A DNA stretch of 64,000 bases from Flectonema sp. DT1601 (taxonomy: Eukaryota > Euglenozoa > Diplonemea > Diplonemida > Diplonemidae), in assembly GCA_964019425.1 (NCBI GenBank), contig OZ025780.1, forward strand, positions 700,001 to 764,000, written 5' to 3'. Shown here piece after piece: positions 1-9,738 of this stretch. The notes under the pieces were generated by a model. The model worked only from the letters and a program-made list of their open reading frames with translations, had not been told where the DNA came from and ran no database searches. Numbering within the stretch: the first letter of the stretch is position 1; each line of letters begins with the position of its first letter. The position numbers were made by a program, and so were the translations under genes.

Positions 1-714
1 GGTGACGACTTACGCCTCTCACCTGACCAAGGCCTCAGCAGTTTTTCAGATAGAAATCCCAGCATGTCTTCTAGAAAGTCATCTGGTAAGTTTTCAAGAT
101 CGTTCTCAGACAGGACCCTAAAAGATAGCAGGCAGAGTTCATTTTCTGAAGGTGGAGGAGGATACACTGCAAGACTTGCTTCTCTTGATAGTGTTATCGA
201 TGCTAAGGTTAGTTCAGTAAATACTGATAAAAGTTTAGAAGTCAGATTTCAATCAGACAGAGATCTATTAAGAGCTATGAGACTCCCATCAGTCACTGAA
301 AGTGATATCGAACCCCTCAACATTAGGGCATTCACTGATCAGTATCAAGAACTTATCCGAACACCAAGCTCTGCAACGGATTCTCCCCGATCAGCAGGTT
401 TGCGATATAAGCAAGGCAACTGGGGTAGTTGGCAATCTCGAGAATGCACGTCTCCTGATTTGAATAAAACTCACATCTCACAGTGGTACTCCAGCGATTC
501 AGATGAAGGACCAGCTGTCCCTATTAAAAAACGTGTTAGTAGACGAGACCCTGCAAATGATTTGTGGTTAGCAACTGGCATAATATCAAATCACCGAAAA
601 GCATCTGTTGAACATTTCCCTAATGAAGAAGGCATGATCGATGACGGATTAGATAAGGTTTTAAAAAGAGTTATTCAAAGGAGGAAAAAAAAACTATCAC
701 ACACGATTTCTTAA
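1..714 (+). CDS. C-terminal end of a Ser-rich protein (5' end outside window)
   Basis: The reading frame is open from the first base of the window to a TAA at 712-714, so this is the 3' part of a longer gene. The ATG at 64 is internal to the open frame and need not be the start. The visible 237 residues are rich in Ser, Asp, Arg and Lys and look disordered, ending in a strongly basic stretch (VLKRVIQRRKKK). I recognise no domain. It lies on the same strand as every other protein gene here. Confidence 0.7.
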   Translation, partial: GDDLRLSPDQGLSSFSDRNPSMSSRKSSGKFSRSFSDRTLKDSRQSSFSEGGGGYTARLASLDSVIDAKVSSVNTDKSLEVRFQSDRDLLRAMRLPSVTESDIEPLNIRAFTDQYQELIRTPSSATDSPRSAGLRYKQGNWGSWQSRECTSPDLNKTHISQWYSSDSDEGPAVPIKKRVSRRDPANDLWLATGIISNHRKASVEHFPNEEGMIDDGLDKVLKRVIQRRKKKLSHTIS

Positions 715-1659
715 GACCGGTAGTATAGTTTTATTTTCACTGTATCTGTAAAAAAAAGATGTTAATCACAAAAAGGTAAACCTTTATTTATCCCTCCTCT
801 TCCTCTTCCTCGATATCAATTGTTGGTCTTTTTTACATGGCAACAAGATGGTCTTCATATTTTTGTTTATGTAATTGGATGTGTCTGTAGACGAAAAGAG
901 TTTTTTTATTATTTATAAAAACACAACTGGTGTACCAAACAAAACAAAACTCACAAAGAATCCCCCGAATGACATAAAAATCTCCACTCCAGTCATTTTA
1001 TATTTCCGTCGAGTGTTTTTTTCTTATTTAGTAACAAAATCGTTCAAAAATAAAAAAGAATTTCGAATGGATAAAAGATTTCCATGAGTTTAAATCTTTT
1101 TTTTTTCTCAATGACTGGACGGGAAGGGAACTCTCTTTTGTTAAAAATAATAATTAACGATGAAATTTTGTTACTATCTTTTAGTACGGAAGGAATAAGT
1201 TTATGTTTAATCACCATTGCCAGCATTCAATTTTTTGTCGGAGTGTAGACGCTATTATAAAAAATGTATCCATCATTTTTAATACAACGTCATGGTTTTT
1301 TTTTTTTTTTTTTTTTTGATTAAAATATGTAGCCAAAAAACGTGTTTGTACAATTTTAAAAAACAAATTAAGGAAGGAAAGAAAAAAAAAAAAAAAAAAA
1401 AAAATTGAAAAGGGGAGGTAATACTGGCAATACTACCACTAAATCTGGACAACTATTTATTTGGTTAACGAAGTCAGGGAACTGGAAAGATAAAAGAAAG
1501 TTGTGTTCAAATAATATTCAGGTTCAAGATCAAACATTGATGACAACGTAATAACATTAGAATGTCCTGTCTAACTAACCATATCTCAAAGAGAAAAGGA
1601 GTGAACAACAACAAATGAAATTAAAAAAAACACACGAAGAGAGAAATGAAATCACAAAT
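715..1659. other. Intergenic, no gene seen
   Basis: AT-rich spacer with poly-T near 1295-1318 and poly-A near 1383-1404. Short open frames on both strands are low-complexity Lys/Phe/Ile and not credible. Confidence 0.6.
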
Positions 1660-1746
1660 CATTCAGATTAACACGCCTTTTATTTAGATATAAATCTCAT
1701 CGCATGGGGGATCTTTGACCATAAGAATGGCTTTCAATCTGAATAC
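1660..1746 (+). repeat. ATTCAGATT element, copy A (diverged but with both ends)
   Basis: Begins CATTCAGATT and ends CTTTCAATCTGAAT, giving 9-base inverted ends. The right half (GACCATAAGAATGGC) matches the other copies; the middle is diverged. It is followed by CTACTACG and an A-tract, like the 3' side of copies E and G. Confidence 0.65.
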
Positions 1747-1836
1747 ATTCTTCAACTACTACGACCATATATTGGTACGAAAAAAAATTAAAAAATAGGA
1801 AAATAAAAAAATAAAAAAATAAAAAAAAACGATCAT

Positions 1837-2139
1837 TTAACCGCAGAGGAGATCTCTGGCTACTTCAGAATTTTGAATAAAAAGAGAACGATTTTTTTCT
1901 GACACCTGAAGTGACTGCAGAGCATCACATTCAAGGAACAGACTATTCCCCATATGTTCGACGTTGCTAAGACCTGTTAAGTTTAGGTCTCTTATTGAGG
2001 TGCAGCAACTGAGAAATGCATTTCCGATAGTTGTAAAACTACCCAAGCCTGTCACATCAATTGCGGTAATGGAGCTGCAATGACATAGGAATTCATCTCC
2101 AATCACTACTACACTGCTTGGATTTGGTTGGATCTTAAT
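1837..2139 (-). pseudogene. BspA-type leucine-rich repeat fragment
   Basis: The minus strand encodes about 100 residues holding three BspA/TpLRR-like units (patterns such as IGDEFLCHCSSITAIDVTGL and GNAFLSCCTSIRDLNLTGL, spaced 23 residues apart). Such repeats occur in large surface or cytoplasmic LRR proteins of kinetoplastids, trichomonads and others. The frame opens after a TAA at 2140-2142 with no ATG and ends at 1837, so only a few repeats remain. It is the only protein-like frame on the minus strand, lies between + strand genes, and sits 90 bases from a repeat copy. I call it a dispersed gene fragment rather than a gene. Confidence 0.55.
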
Positions 2140-2269
2140 TTAGTTTTTCAATCAATTTTTCTCAAGTTACTTTTCGTATTTAATTACAAATATTCAAATT
2201 ACTTCCCCTGCAATGGCCAATATAATTTTTTTTTTTTTTTTTTGTTAAATAAATACTAATTGTTAACTC

Positions 2270-2325
2270 TTGACAAAAGTAATTAATAAGTGAAACCTAT
2301 TATACTCTGGCGTACAACGAAAGTC
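2270..2325 (+). repeat. Dispersed repeat R4, copy 1
   Basis: TTGACAAAAGTAATTAATA and the following GTGAAACC and CGTACAA blocks recur in order at 38055-38116. Two copies, diverged, unknown class. Confidence 0.45.
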
Positions 2326-2500
2326 AATTTATTCGTGACTAACAACGGAAAGAAAAAAAAAAAGACACTTTTTGTATAGCTATTACTGTAGAGATGTTTT
2401 ATATCATTATAGGTAATATTATTTTTTTTTTTTTCCCATCCTATGCGATACCGATCCCATGTCTGTAATTTATAATAAAAAATATCCCCTCCTCTTTTCA

Positions 2501-2600
2501 TTGCAACCAGGTTTGGCCAAATCCAAAATTCGTTTTAGCCAGTTTCAAGTTGCTTTATATTTAATCATCAGTATCAAGTTATCCCCTTCACATTTTTGCG
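2501..2600 (+). repeat. Dispersed repeat R2, copy 1
   Basis: About 100 bases beginning ATTGCAACCAGGTTTGGCC and containing GTTTTAGCCAGTT and CAAGTTGCTTT. A second copy lies at 5158-5255. Blocks are conserved in order with scattered differences. Confidence 0.6.
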
Positions 2601-3284
2601 TATTATGATACTTTCAACCAAGCACTTATACATGGAAATACTGATTTCTTTTCTTAATAAAGAACGTTTTCTCAACCTGTCTCATCGTCATTTCGACGTG
2701 TGAAATCTAACTGTTTATGTGTTCTCTCTTTTGGTCGTTTGATTATTATTATTATTTTTTTTTTCCCGTTCGTTCTCTTCAGACATAAACACTTCTGAAC
2801 TTGAGCAAACAAGAAAGAAAAAAAAAAAAAAAATCAAAATCAAAATTAATAACCAACGCCTGCAAGCAACAAAAAATAAAATAAAATATTATGTTACAAA
2901 GCCTGGTTGGACACAGCAAAAAAAAAAAAAAAAGTGAAAAGGAGAAGTTGGCCGATCGTCATTTTTTTCTTTATTATTATTCCCTTTCTTTTTAAAAAAA
3001 AAAAAAACATCCGACATATCTGGTGTGATGTATTTAATGAATGAAGCACTTTAGGGTTTTCTCTCTCTCCCCTTTCTTTTTTTTTTTTTTTTTGTATTCT
3101 TATATCGGTATTACATATTAGAGTCTTGTAATGAGATTCTGATCTTTTTTTTGTTTTTGAAAAAACTCAATATTTGCGCTTCGAATATTTAACACAAAAT
3201 TTTAGCTGTGTTGATTTACATGCAAATCGTATGTGTACTTTGTTGGTTTATTTTTATGTCATTAGAATTTTTTTTTAAATTTAC

Positions 3285-3317
<33 letters not shown>

Positions 3318-3747
3318 TTAATTTACATTTTGAACTACTATAAAGTAGACAAAAAACTCCTTCGAGACCAATCTTGGAAATAACAAAAGTCTCCAGTTCC
3401 CTCGGATCTTCCCTATTGCTGTACGACGAGACAACGATCACTGTCTAAAGAAGAGAAAAATCATTTTTCACATTTTTTTTAAAAAAAATGTTCTAAAAGA
3501 CGAAGAGCGAAGTTTCAATTTTGTTTTCCTGAAAAAAAAAAAAAACGAATGTAGAAGTATAGAATTATTGTTCGTTTCTGTTATGTGTTTCAGTTTCTGT
3601 TTTTTCTTTGTCGGAAAGGAGGAAAAAAAATTGATCTGATGCCGCTGCCCTTTGCCTTAGTATCTCAACTATGTCGTGGTCATATTTTTTTTTTTTTTGT
3701 TCAATTTTTTCGGTTTTAAAAACCAAAACCGTATCTACTACGGATAT
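2601..3747. other. Intergenic, T-rich, no gene seen
   Basis: Long homopolymer runs (a T run of about 27 near 3290-3316) and low-complexity sequence. No coding frame with real composition. The end is the duplicated 5' flank of the first membrane-protein gene. Confidence 0.55.
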
Positions 3748-3833
3748 GACATTCTCGAAGAGAGAAAGTTATTTCGTATCTTTTTTTGTATTTAACTTTA
3801 TTCATTCACAGTTAATAAAAAAAACAAAAAAAA
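3748..3833 (+). promoter_or_regulatory. Duplicated 5' flank with splice acceptor, copy 1
   Basis: These 86 bases up to the ATG at 3834 are essentially identical to 5467-5552 ahead of the paralogue. They contain TTCATTCACAG, a likely splice acceptor, 22 bases before the ATG. Similarity begins abruptly at GACATTCTCG, marking the 5' edge of the duplicated unit. Confidence 0.6.
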
Positions 3834-4718
3834 ATGACAAGATTCTCTCTCGTAGTTTTACTAACCATGCTGGTGTCTGTCAGCGCTGATGTACGTGACT
3901 GGACTGTGAACCGGAATGTGACTCGTGGAGGAAGTACTTCTTATACTTTGGATGTAGCATACCTGATCTCTGTTAACAGTGTGAAGCTGTACGTTAATTA
4001 CGCGAATTCAACGAGCTGTACTAAGAACTTCAACTTTCAGGGACGGGCAATGCAGCGATCATGTGTTGGCAATTCTTGCACTTTCTCTTCCGACGTTGGC
4101 ACAATAAACCCGCTGTTGGCCTTTAGCAATGCGGGAACTTGTGTTGCCAATGTTAAAACAGGCTCTGTTTGGTTTTCTACGTATTCCACTTATGATTTCC
4201 CTGATCAAGTTACTCTATCAACGGGAAGCAATCACTACTACGACTACCCAGCCTCCTTACTTGTGGATTATATTTTTGAGTTCAGAGTAACGTTGCAGTC
4301 GTCTTGTGCTCTCAATCCTCAAATTCAGTTGATCGGTGATCACTCGAAATTTACGATTGCTTGTACTGCCACCACCTGCACTATTGGATTTAACAGAAAT
4401 ATTGTTGCCCGCACTAAGCCTAAGAGAAAGAATTCTATCCAGGTTAGAAATAACGGTCATTGCGCTGTCACACTCACAAACCCTTCAATGATTTATGCTG
4501 TTGATCTTAGTAAGGTTTTGGCTGCCCTTGCTGCTTGGGCTATTGCTCTTATCGTTGTCGGTGCACTGTGTTGCGCATTCTGTGTTGTTCTTGGGCTGTG
4601 TTTTCGTAGAAGAAGAATGACAACTTCCACTGTTATTATACAAGATCAATATCCTATCGTACAAGCTGCGCAGCCACAATACGGTGGTCAGCAATCACGG
4701 TACGTTCAACATCAGTAA
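3834..4718 (+). CDS. Type I membrane protein, tandem paralogue 1
   Basis: A 294-residue protein with a signal peptide (residues 1-18, MTRFSLVVLLTMLVSVSA), a Cys-containing ectodomain of about 200 residues with several N-glycosylation sequons, one hydrophobic helix (about 228-255) ending in RRRR, and a short tail rich in Gln, Tyr, Pro and Ala (YPIVQAAQPQYGGQQ). The ectodomain Cys residues occur in close pairs, suggesting disulfides. I recognise no family. A clear paralogue starts at 5553; the first 26 residues and the membrane helix are almost the same in both, while parts of the ectodomain differ. The ATG follows the AG acceptor at 3812. It is probably a surface or endomembrane protein; its function is unknown. 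Confidence 0.85.
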   Translation: MTRFSLVVLLTMLVSVSADVRDWTVNRNVTRGGSTSYTLDVAYLISVNSVKLYVNYANSTSCTKNFNFQGRAMQRSCVGNSCTFSSDVGTINPLLAFSNAGTCVANVKTGSVWFSTYSTYDFPDQVTLSTGSNHYYDYPASLLVDYIFEFRVTLQSSCALNPQIQLIGDHSKFTIACTATTCTIGFNRNIVARTKPKRKNSIQVRNNGHCAVTLTNPSMIYAVDLSKVLAALAAWAIALIVVGALCCAFCVVLGLCFRRRRMTTSTVIIQDQYPIVQAAQPQYGGQQSRYVQHQ

Positions 4719-5157
4719 TATAGTTATCACAGCGTTTCATTATCATTGAGGGTAAATTCGGTCTCACTTATACTTATACTTTATTTTAATTAAAGGATTA
4801 CCAACCGTCATTTTTGAATGAACACATTTTAATTGACTTGAATTGACTTTTTTGCATTGCGAAATAAAAGCTGATGAGCGAAGTTTTTCTTTATTCTTAC
4901 TACTACAGCTCAGATCAAGTCTGTTTTGATTAATTCTATATTTTTTTAATTTATTTTCTTTATACACTTAGACCATTCATTTTGTGTATGCAAATATAAC
5001 CTGAATGTGCGGCAGCCTGCGGCAGCCACGCAGACTCGGTATCCGTTTTCTTTTTCTCCCTCCCTCCCTGTAACGGGCTACAGGGAATGGGTCGCTCAAC
5101 CTGTAGTACGTGGGCCCCGAGTTCCCATATTCGATACAAAATTGTTGATTTTCTTAT
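4719..5157. other. Spacer between the tandem paralogues
   Basis: Mostly AT-rich. Contains a direct repeat of the 10-mer TGCGGCAGCC near 5007-5027 and a perfect 8-bp hairpin at 5065-5086. Confidence 0.5.
5065..5086 (+). other. Perfect 8-bp hairpin
   Basis: TCCCTGTA and TACAGGGA form a perfect stem with loop ACGGGC. It sits in a locally GC-rich patch between the tandem genes, 70 bases upstream of repeat R2 copy 2. Purpose unknown. Confidence 0.55.
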
Positions 5158-5255
5158 ATTGCAACCAGGTTTGGCCGAACCCTAACTTCTCGTTTTAGCC
5201 AGTTCCAAGTTGCTTTCCATTTAATATTAGTATCAAGTTACCTCCCTTGCGTTTT
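5158..5255 (+). repeat. Dispersed repeat R2, copy 2
   Basis: Second copy of the R2 repeat first seen at 2501. It shares TTGCAACCAGGTTTGGCC, GTTTTAGCCAGTT and AGTATCAAGTTA. Confidence 0.6.
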
Positions 5256-5466
5256 TTTGTCTCCCTCCATTCCGGTTGCGTACAAACAAAAAAACAGATT
5301 TATTGAACTTTAAGGAAATGACGGTGGAAGAGCTACTTCCTTCTTTGATTTCTCAATAACGATTTCCAAGAAACTACTGATTCTTGTTTTCAGTATTCTA
5401 TGAATCGATGCCTTTGAAGAAATGAGGAATTTCTGATTGTCAGTTTTTCTCATCTGCTTCAGGTAC

Positions 5467-5552
5467 GACATTCTCGAAGAGAGAAAGTTATTTCGTATCT
5501 TTTTTTGTATTTAACTTTATTCATTCACAGTTAATAAAAAAAACAAAAAAAA
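5467..5552 (+). promoter_or_regulatory. Duplicated 5' flank with splice acceptor, copy 2
   Basis: Essentially identical to 3748-3833 and the same length up to the ATG. The conservation of non-coding leader alongside diverged coding sequence is consistent with recent duplication, gene conversion or selection on the leader. Confidence 0.6.
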
Positions 5553-6500
5553 ATGACAAGATTCTCTCTCGTAGTTTTACTAACCATGCTGGTGTCTGTC
5601 AGCGCTGATGTACGTGACTGGACTGTGAACCAGAATGTGACTCGTGGAGTAAGTATTTCTTATACTTTGAATGTAGCATACCTGATCTCTGTGAATAGTG
5701 CGAAGCTGTACGTTAATTACGCGAATTCAACGAACTGTACTAAGAACTTCAACTTGCAAGGATCTCTAATGCAGCGATCATGCTCTGGCAAGTCTTGCAC
5801 TTTCTATTCCGACACTCTCTCAACTAGCCAGCAGCTGTTGACCTTTACCAATGCGGGAACTTGTGTTGCCAATGTTAAAACAGGCTCTGTTACTTACTCT
5901 ACGTATTCCACTTATGATTTCCCTGAGAACCACGTTAATCTCGCAGCAGGAGACAACTACTTCTACGACTACCCAAGCTCCTTACTTGTGGATTCTATTT
6001 ATGAGTTCGCTGTAACGTTGCAGTCGTCCTGTGCTGTCAATCCTGTGATTCAGATGGTTGGCAGCAGTAGTGTCGTTTCGAGAGGTTGTAGCAGTCAGTC
6101 CTGCACTGTCACGTTCAACAGTAATGATATTAGTGGAATCAACCTTAACATTGACAACCGTAACATTAACATTAGAAATATCGGTGGTTGCCTTGTCACA
6201 CTCACAAACCCTTCAATGGTTTACTCTGTTGATATTAGTAAGGTTTTAGCTGCCCTTGCTGCTTGGGCTATTGCTATGATTATTATTGGTGCACTGTGTT
6301 GTGCATTCTGTGTTGTCCTTGGAGTGTGCTTTCGTAGAAGAAGGACGACAACCTCCGCTGTTATTGTAAGCAGTCCTCAGTACCCTATCGTACAAGCTGC
6401 GCAGCCGACCTACGATGGGCAAGCGCAGTATGCCCAGCAACAGCAGCAGTACGCCCAGCCGCAGTACGCTCAGCAGTATGATCAGAAGGCTGCTTATTAG
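5553..6500 (+). CDS. Type I membrane protein, tandem paralogue 2
   Basis: A 315-residue paralogue of the protein at 3834 with the same order: signal peptide (1-18), Cys-bearing ectodomain with sequons, one membrane helix (about 230-258) with the motif CCAFCVVLG followed by RRRR, and a cytoplasmic tail. The tail is longer than in paralogue 1 and repeats YAQ/YAQP units (residues about 290-312). The signal peptide and membrane helix are nearly invariant between the two, while the ectodomain has substitutions and small length changes, as expected when the ectodomain evolves faster. No known family recognised. The same acceptor AG precedes the ATG. Confidence 0.85.
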   Translation: MTRFSLVVLLTMLVSVSADVRDWTVNQNVTRGVSISYTLNVAYLISVNSAKLYVNYANSTNCTKNFNLQGSLMQRSCSGKSCTFYSDTLSTSQQLLTFTNAGTCVANVKTGSVTYSTYSTYDFPENHVNLAAGDNYFYDYPSSLLVDSIYEFAVTLQSSCAVNPVIQMVGSSSVVSRGCSSQSCTVTFNSNDISGINLNIDNRNINIRNIGGCLVTLTNPSMVYSVDISKVLAALAAWAIAMIIIGALCCAFCVVLGVCFRRRRTTTSAVIVSSPQYPIVQAAQPTYDGQAQYAQQQQQYAQPQYAQQYDQKAAY

Positions 6501-6730
6501 TTTTATTTTTTTTCCACACAAAAAAATTAAGCAGCTTCGATGGGTTGTTTATTACTGAGATAAAGGATCCTATCAATTCGCACGCTGATCATTCGCTACT
6601 GAACGAGGTTATCTCCCTTCCCCCGAAGAATCAAGTTTACCTCCCCGAAAAAAAAAAAAAAAAAAACATCTGTGTTGTTGTTGTGTTTTTTTTTCTTTTA
6701 AAATTCGAATCAGTTCAGAAATCGAAAATC

Positions 6731-6785
6731 CGTTCAGATTGAGTCTTATGTTTCGTTGAAAGCAGACAGACTCGCCCTGTCTCAC
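6731..6785 (+). repeat. ATTCAGATT element, copy B (left half)
   Basis: Starts GTTCAGATTGAGTCTTATG and keeps TTCGTTGAAAGCAGACAGA and CCTGTC as in copies E and G. The right half and inverted end are absent. Confidence 0.6.
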
Positions 6786-6933
6786 AGAAGATGCAAGTTG
6801 CAGCCAGAAACACCGGTTTTTCGATTTATGTCGGTAGAAAAAAAAAGAAAAAAAATAAAAATACATACATACATGCATACAGACCTCTTTTCTTGTTATT
6901 TCGATTTATTGAATTTCACACCCCTTGATTCTT

Positions 6934-6964
6934 CCCAGATAAATCTTTTCGTATCGTATCAAAT
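6934..6964 (+). repeat. Dispersed repeat R5, copy 1
   Basis: CCCAGATAAATC, then TTTCGTATCGTATCAAA, recurs at 37305-37334. Confidence 0.5.
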
Positions 6965-7314
6965 TTCCCCAACAAGGTTTACTCTTTTATTTTTGGTTTT
7001 TTCTCAATTTAAAATTCTTTTTAGAAAAAAAAAAAAAAAAAAACTACTACAAATAGCAAAAAAAAGGAAAAATAAAAAATCGCTCAATAATGACGTGCAG
7101 TTGCATGTCCATCACAACCTTAATTACTTTTCTTCCTCTCGGTTGTTTTTTTTACTTATTCCATTTTTATTCCATTTTATTATTTTATTTTATTTTACTT
7201 TTATTTTTTTGCCAAAGTGATGTGTTATACTTGATTTTTTGTTGAGTGCTGTAATTGTATTATTTTAGTTACTTTTTTTTTTAAACAAGTCATCAGATAA
7301 TATAAAAGCAAGCA

Positions 7315-8232
7315 ATGGAACCAAAGCAGAATCCTTGTGTTAAGGCTGTTCCTTCCAGTGATGTCTTTTCGAAGGATCTCATGGTAGGAAAAGTCGTGTT
7401 AATCACCGGAGGAGGAAGTGGCATAGGACTCGGTATCGCAAAGACGTTTGCGAGGCATGGGGCTAAAATTGCTATCTGTGGAAGAACCGAAAGCAAGTTA
7501 CAAAAAGCTGTCGAGGAGATCAAAGCTGCAGGGGCTATTGACACCTTTTATACTACAGTTGATGTGAGAGACATTGAATTGTGCGACAGAGCAACTGCAT
7601 TAATTGCTAAGAAATGGGGGTGCATTGACGTCTTGGTTAACTGTGCTGCTGGAAACTTCTTATCTCTCGCACAGGATCTTTCATCTAAGGCTTATCAAAC
7701 AGTTATTGACATAGACTTGAGAGGAACATTCAACATGAGTAAGGCTGCACTTCCGCATCTTTCACAAGCAAGCAACGGAGCGACCGTAATAAATATCAGT
7801 GCGACATTACAGTACACGGCTACTCCATTTCAGTCTCATGCTGCTTCAGCGAAGGCAGGTATTGATGTTTTGACTCAGACACTTGGCATTGAATGGGCTG
7901 AGTTTGGCATTCGTGTCGTGGGTATTGCACCAGGTCCTGTTGCTGGTACAACAGGTGGTCCAACTGGACGTGTGTTCGGTGGGTTTATGAAGAATTCTGG
8001 TAATGACGAATCTATATTTTGTCCAGTCGGACGATACGGCCAAATCGATGATGTTGCCAATGCCGCACTCTTTCTATCATCTCCTGCTGCATCTTGGATT
8101 ACTTCTACTACTATTGTCTGCGATGGTGGCAGTTGGCATAATGCTGGGCTCTGGATGCGCAACAAAAACGCAATTCGCTCGGCTGTGCAACATGCTCACA
8201 AATCCCGCAAAGCCAATAAGGCAAAGTTATAA
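7315..8232 (+). CDS. DECR2: Peroxisomal 2,4-dienoyl-CoA reductase
   Basis: A 305-residue short-chain dehydrogenase. The NADPH-binding motif TGGGSGIG is at about 31-38, NCAAGNF at 109-115 and HAASAKAG near 175-182. The last two match the DECR2/SPS19 branch, which has Lys in the active site but lacks the usual Tyr of YxxxK. The protein ends in AKL, a peroxisomal targeting signal type 1, as in animal DECR2. The family reduces 2,4-dienoyl-CoA to 3-enoyl-CoA with NADPH during beta-oxidation of unsaturated fatty acids. The ATG at 7315 gives the normal family length and follows CATCAG at 7291. Together with the AKL ending at 11379 it indicates peroxisomes or glycosomes. Confidence 0.92.
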   Translation: MEPKQNPCVKAVPSSDVFSKDLMVGKVVLITGGGSGIGLGIAKTFARHGAKIAICGRTESKLQKAVEEIKAAGAIDTFYTTVDVRDIELCDRATALIAKKWGCIDVLVNCAAGNFLSLAQDLSSKAYQTVIDIDLRGTFNMSKAALPHLSQASNGATVINISATLQYTATPFQSHAASAKAGIDVLTQTLGIEWAEFGIRVVGIAPGPVAGTTGGPTGRVFGGFMKNSGNDESIFCPVGRYGQIDDVANAALFLSSPAASWITSTTIVCDGGSWHNAGLWMRNKNAIRSAVQHAHKSRKANKAKL

Positions 8233-8712
8233 TTCTATTGTGAACTACGTAGCTGAACGTTGTGAAGGATAATTGTTCTTTTTTCACAAGTCACCAAACT
8301 AATATTAAAAAAAAATAAATAAATAATAACAAGAATTCACTGTCATTTCCACGAACTTCACAAGCTGATTACCAGATTGAGAGTTCCTTCTTGATCGAAT
8401 TGTGTGGTGTGTGTCCTCCTCTCCTGTTGATACGGAGAAAATGGTTTGTGAATACAACTCACAAACTAAAGGGAACGAAAATTCCCTTAATTATATCTGT
8501 GTACCAGTTCTTTACCTTTAATATTACCCAACATAAACTTGTATCGTCTTGCCCATTTTTTATTTTTTTTTTCTATTCCCGTTAACTTCTAGTGTGAACG
8601 GTGTTTTGATTGGTTTGTTGTTGTCGTTTTTTTTTTTTTTTTTTTTAAATAAGTTTTATTATAGCAGTTGGGACTGAAGAGGGGGAAAAAAAAAAAAAAT
8701 AAAAAAAAAAAC
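8233..8712. other. Intergenic, no gene seen
   Basis: AT-rich spacer with a T run near 8630-8646 just upstream of the next gene. No coding frame or repeat recognised. Confidence 0.5.
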
Positions 8713-9738
8713 ATGGAATCTGTTGAGGAACAGCCTGCAGTATTGCCTGACGGACTGCTTGATATTAGGCATTGTGAATCTGAGAAAAGTCATGAAAGCG
8801 ATATTTCAAATAGTGATAACGAACGATCACAATCTCCTTCATTGGAGAAAACCGAAAATAAAAATTCTGTTCAGGAAGAAGAGGTTGGCGATCCTCCTCC
8901 TCAGAGAGCTGCTACTCTAGGACCGCTAAAACTGTCTAAATCACCCGAAGATTTGAAAAAAGATTTATTCAAAAAAATGCTTCCTCTGCCGTCTGGTGAT
9001 GCTGTGGAAGCTTCGATCCGATCGCCTTCGGAAGTTGCTCCTCGGAATCTGCTACAGGTGTGTGTTCCTGTTGTTGAAGTTAGTGAGGGTGAATCTCCTG
9101 CGAAATCAGTTTTAGCAAAGATGCTTCAGAAATCCGTTCTCGGTGATTGCAGCTCCCCGACTGCAGCTGCTGCAAAGAAACTTCGAAGAAAAAAAAAAAT
9201 AAGCAACAAAGAAGACCCTCTCAGCAATCCGAATGCGAAGTGGGATTTCGATTTACGCCTTCCGACATCAATTGGATCTATGCCTTGCGGTGATCATTTT
9301 TTTGAATTTTCAAACGATAAAGGTGCCTGGATGCTTAATGTTAGTGTTTCAGAACTGCAAGTCGGACTTTACCTACACACCCAAAAACATTCCTTACTCG
9401 CAACTTGTCATTTCAAGGTTGGTAAACACGTTGCTTCTCTTGCAGAGGACGGTCGCTGTATATCTCAAAATGTAAATGATGGATGGGGAGTTCTGTTTTC
9501 AATGCAATCAGTTAAGAATGTTTTTAAAATTTTAATCACACCTATTGACCTAAGCAATCGGTTTGAAAAGAAAGAAGAAAACCTTACTGCCAATGTGTGG
9601 AGTAAGTTACTAAAAGGTCGTGCAGATCCTGATAGACCTAGCTCATCACGTATTGGATCCCGCCGTGGGTCTCGGAGTGCAAACTCAAAGAGGTCATCGT
9701 TATTGTCCACAAAATCTGGAAATCCCAACAGGCCATAA
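8713..9738 (+). CDS. Unknown protein with acidic, disordered N-terminus
   Basis: A 341-residue protein from the ATG after the A-tract at 8700-8711; upstream in-frame codons are only Lys from poly-A. Residues 1-150 are acidic and Ser/Pro-rich, then comes a basic patch (KKLRRKKK). From about 170 to 290 there is a compact, probably beta-rich region (KWDFDLRLP, GAWMLNVSVSELQVGLYL, ATCHFKVGKHVASL, GWGVLFSM). The C-terminus is Ser/Arg-rich (SRIGSRRGSRSANSKRSS), a plausible phosphorylation target. I do not recognise the globular region. Confidence 0.75.
   Translation: MESVEEQPAVLPDGLLDIRHCESEKSHESDISNSDNERSQSPSLEKTENKNSVQEEEVGDPPPQRAATLGPLKLSKSPEDLKKDLFKKMLPLPSGDAVEASIRSPSEVAPRNLLQVCVPVVEVSEGESPAKSVLAKMLQKSVLGDCSSPTAAAAKKLRRKKKISNKEDPLSNPNAKWDFDLRLPTSIGSMPCGDHFFEFSNDKGAWMLNVSVSELQVGLYLHTQKHSLLATCHFKVGKHVASLAEDGRCISQNVNDGWGVLFSMQSVKNVFKILITPIDLSNRFEKKEENLTANVWSKLLKGRADPDRPSSSRIGSRRGSRSANSKRSSLLSTKSGNPNRP

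Larger units (their letters stand above)
6501..7314. other. Intergenic with partial repeat copies
   Basis: Contains a left-half copy of the ATTCAGATT element (6731-6785) and an R5 copy (6934-6964). The 154-codon open frame here is Lys/Phe/Leu low-complexity sequence and I do not accept it as a gene. Confidence 0.55.

Noticed and set aside
6756-7220. 154-codon frame in the spacer before DECR2
   Set aside because: Lys/Phe/Leu low-complexity translation of A/T runs; starts inside a repeat copy.
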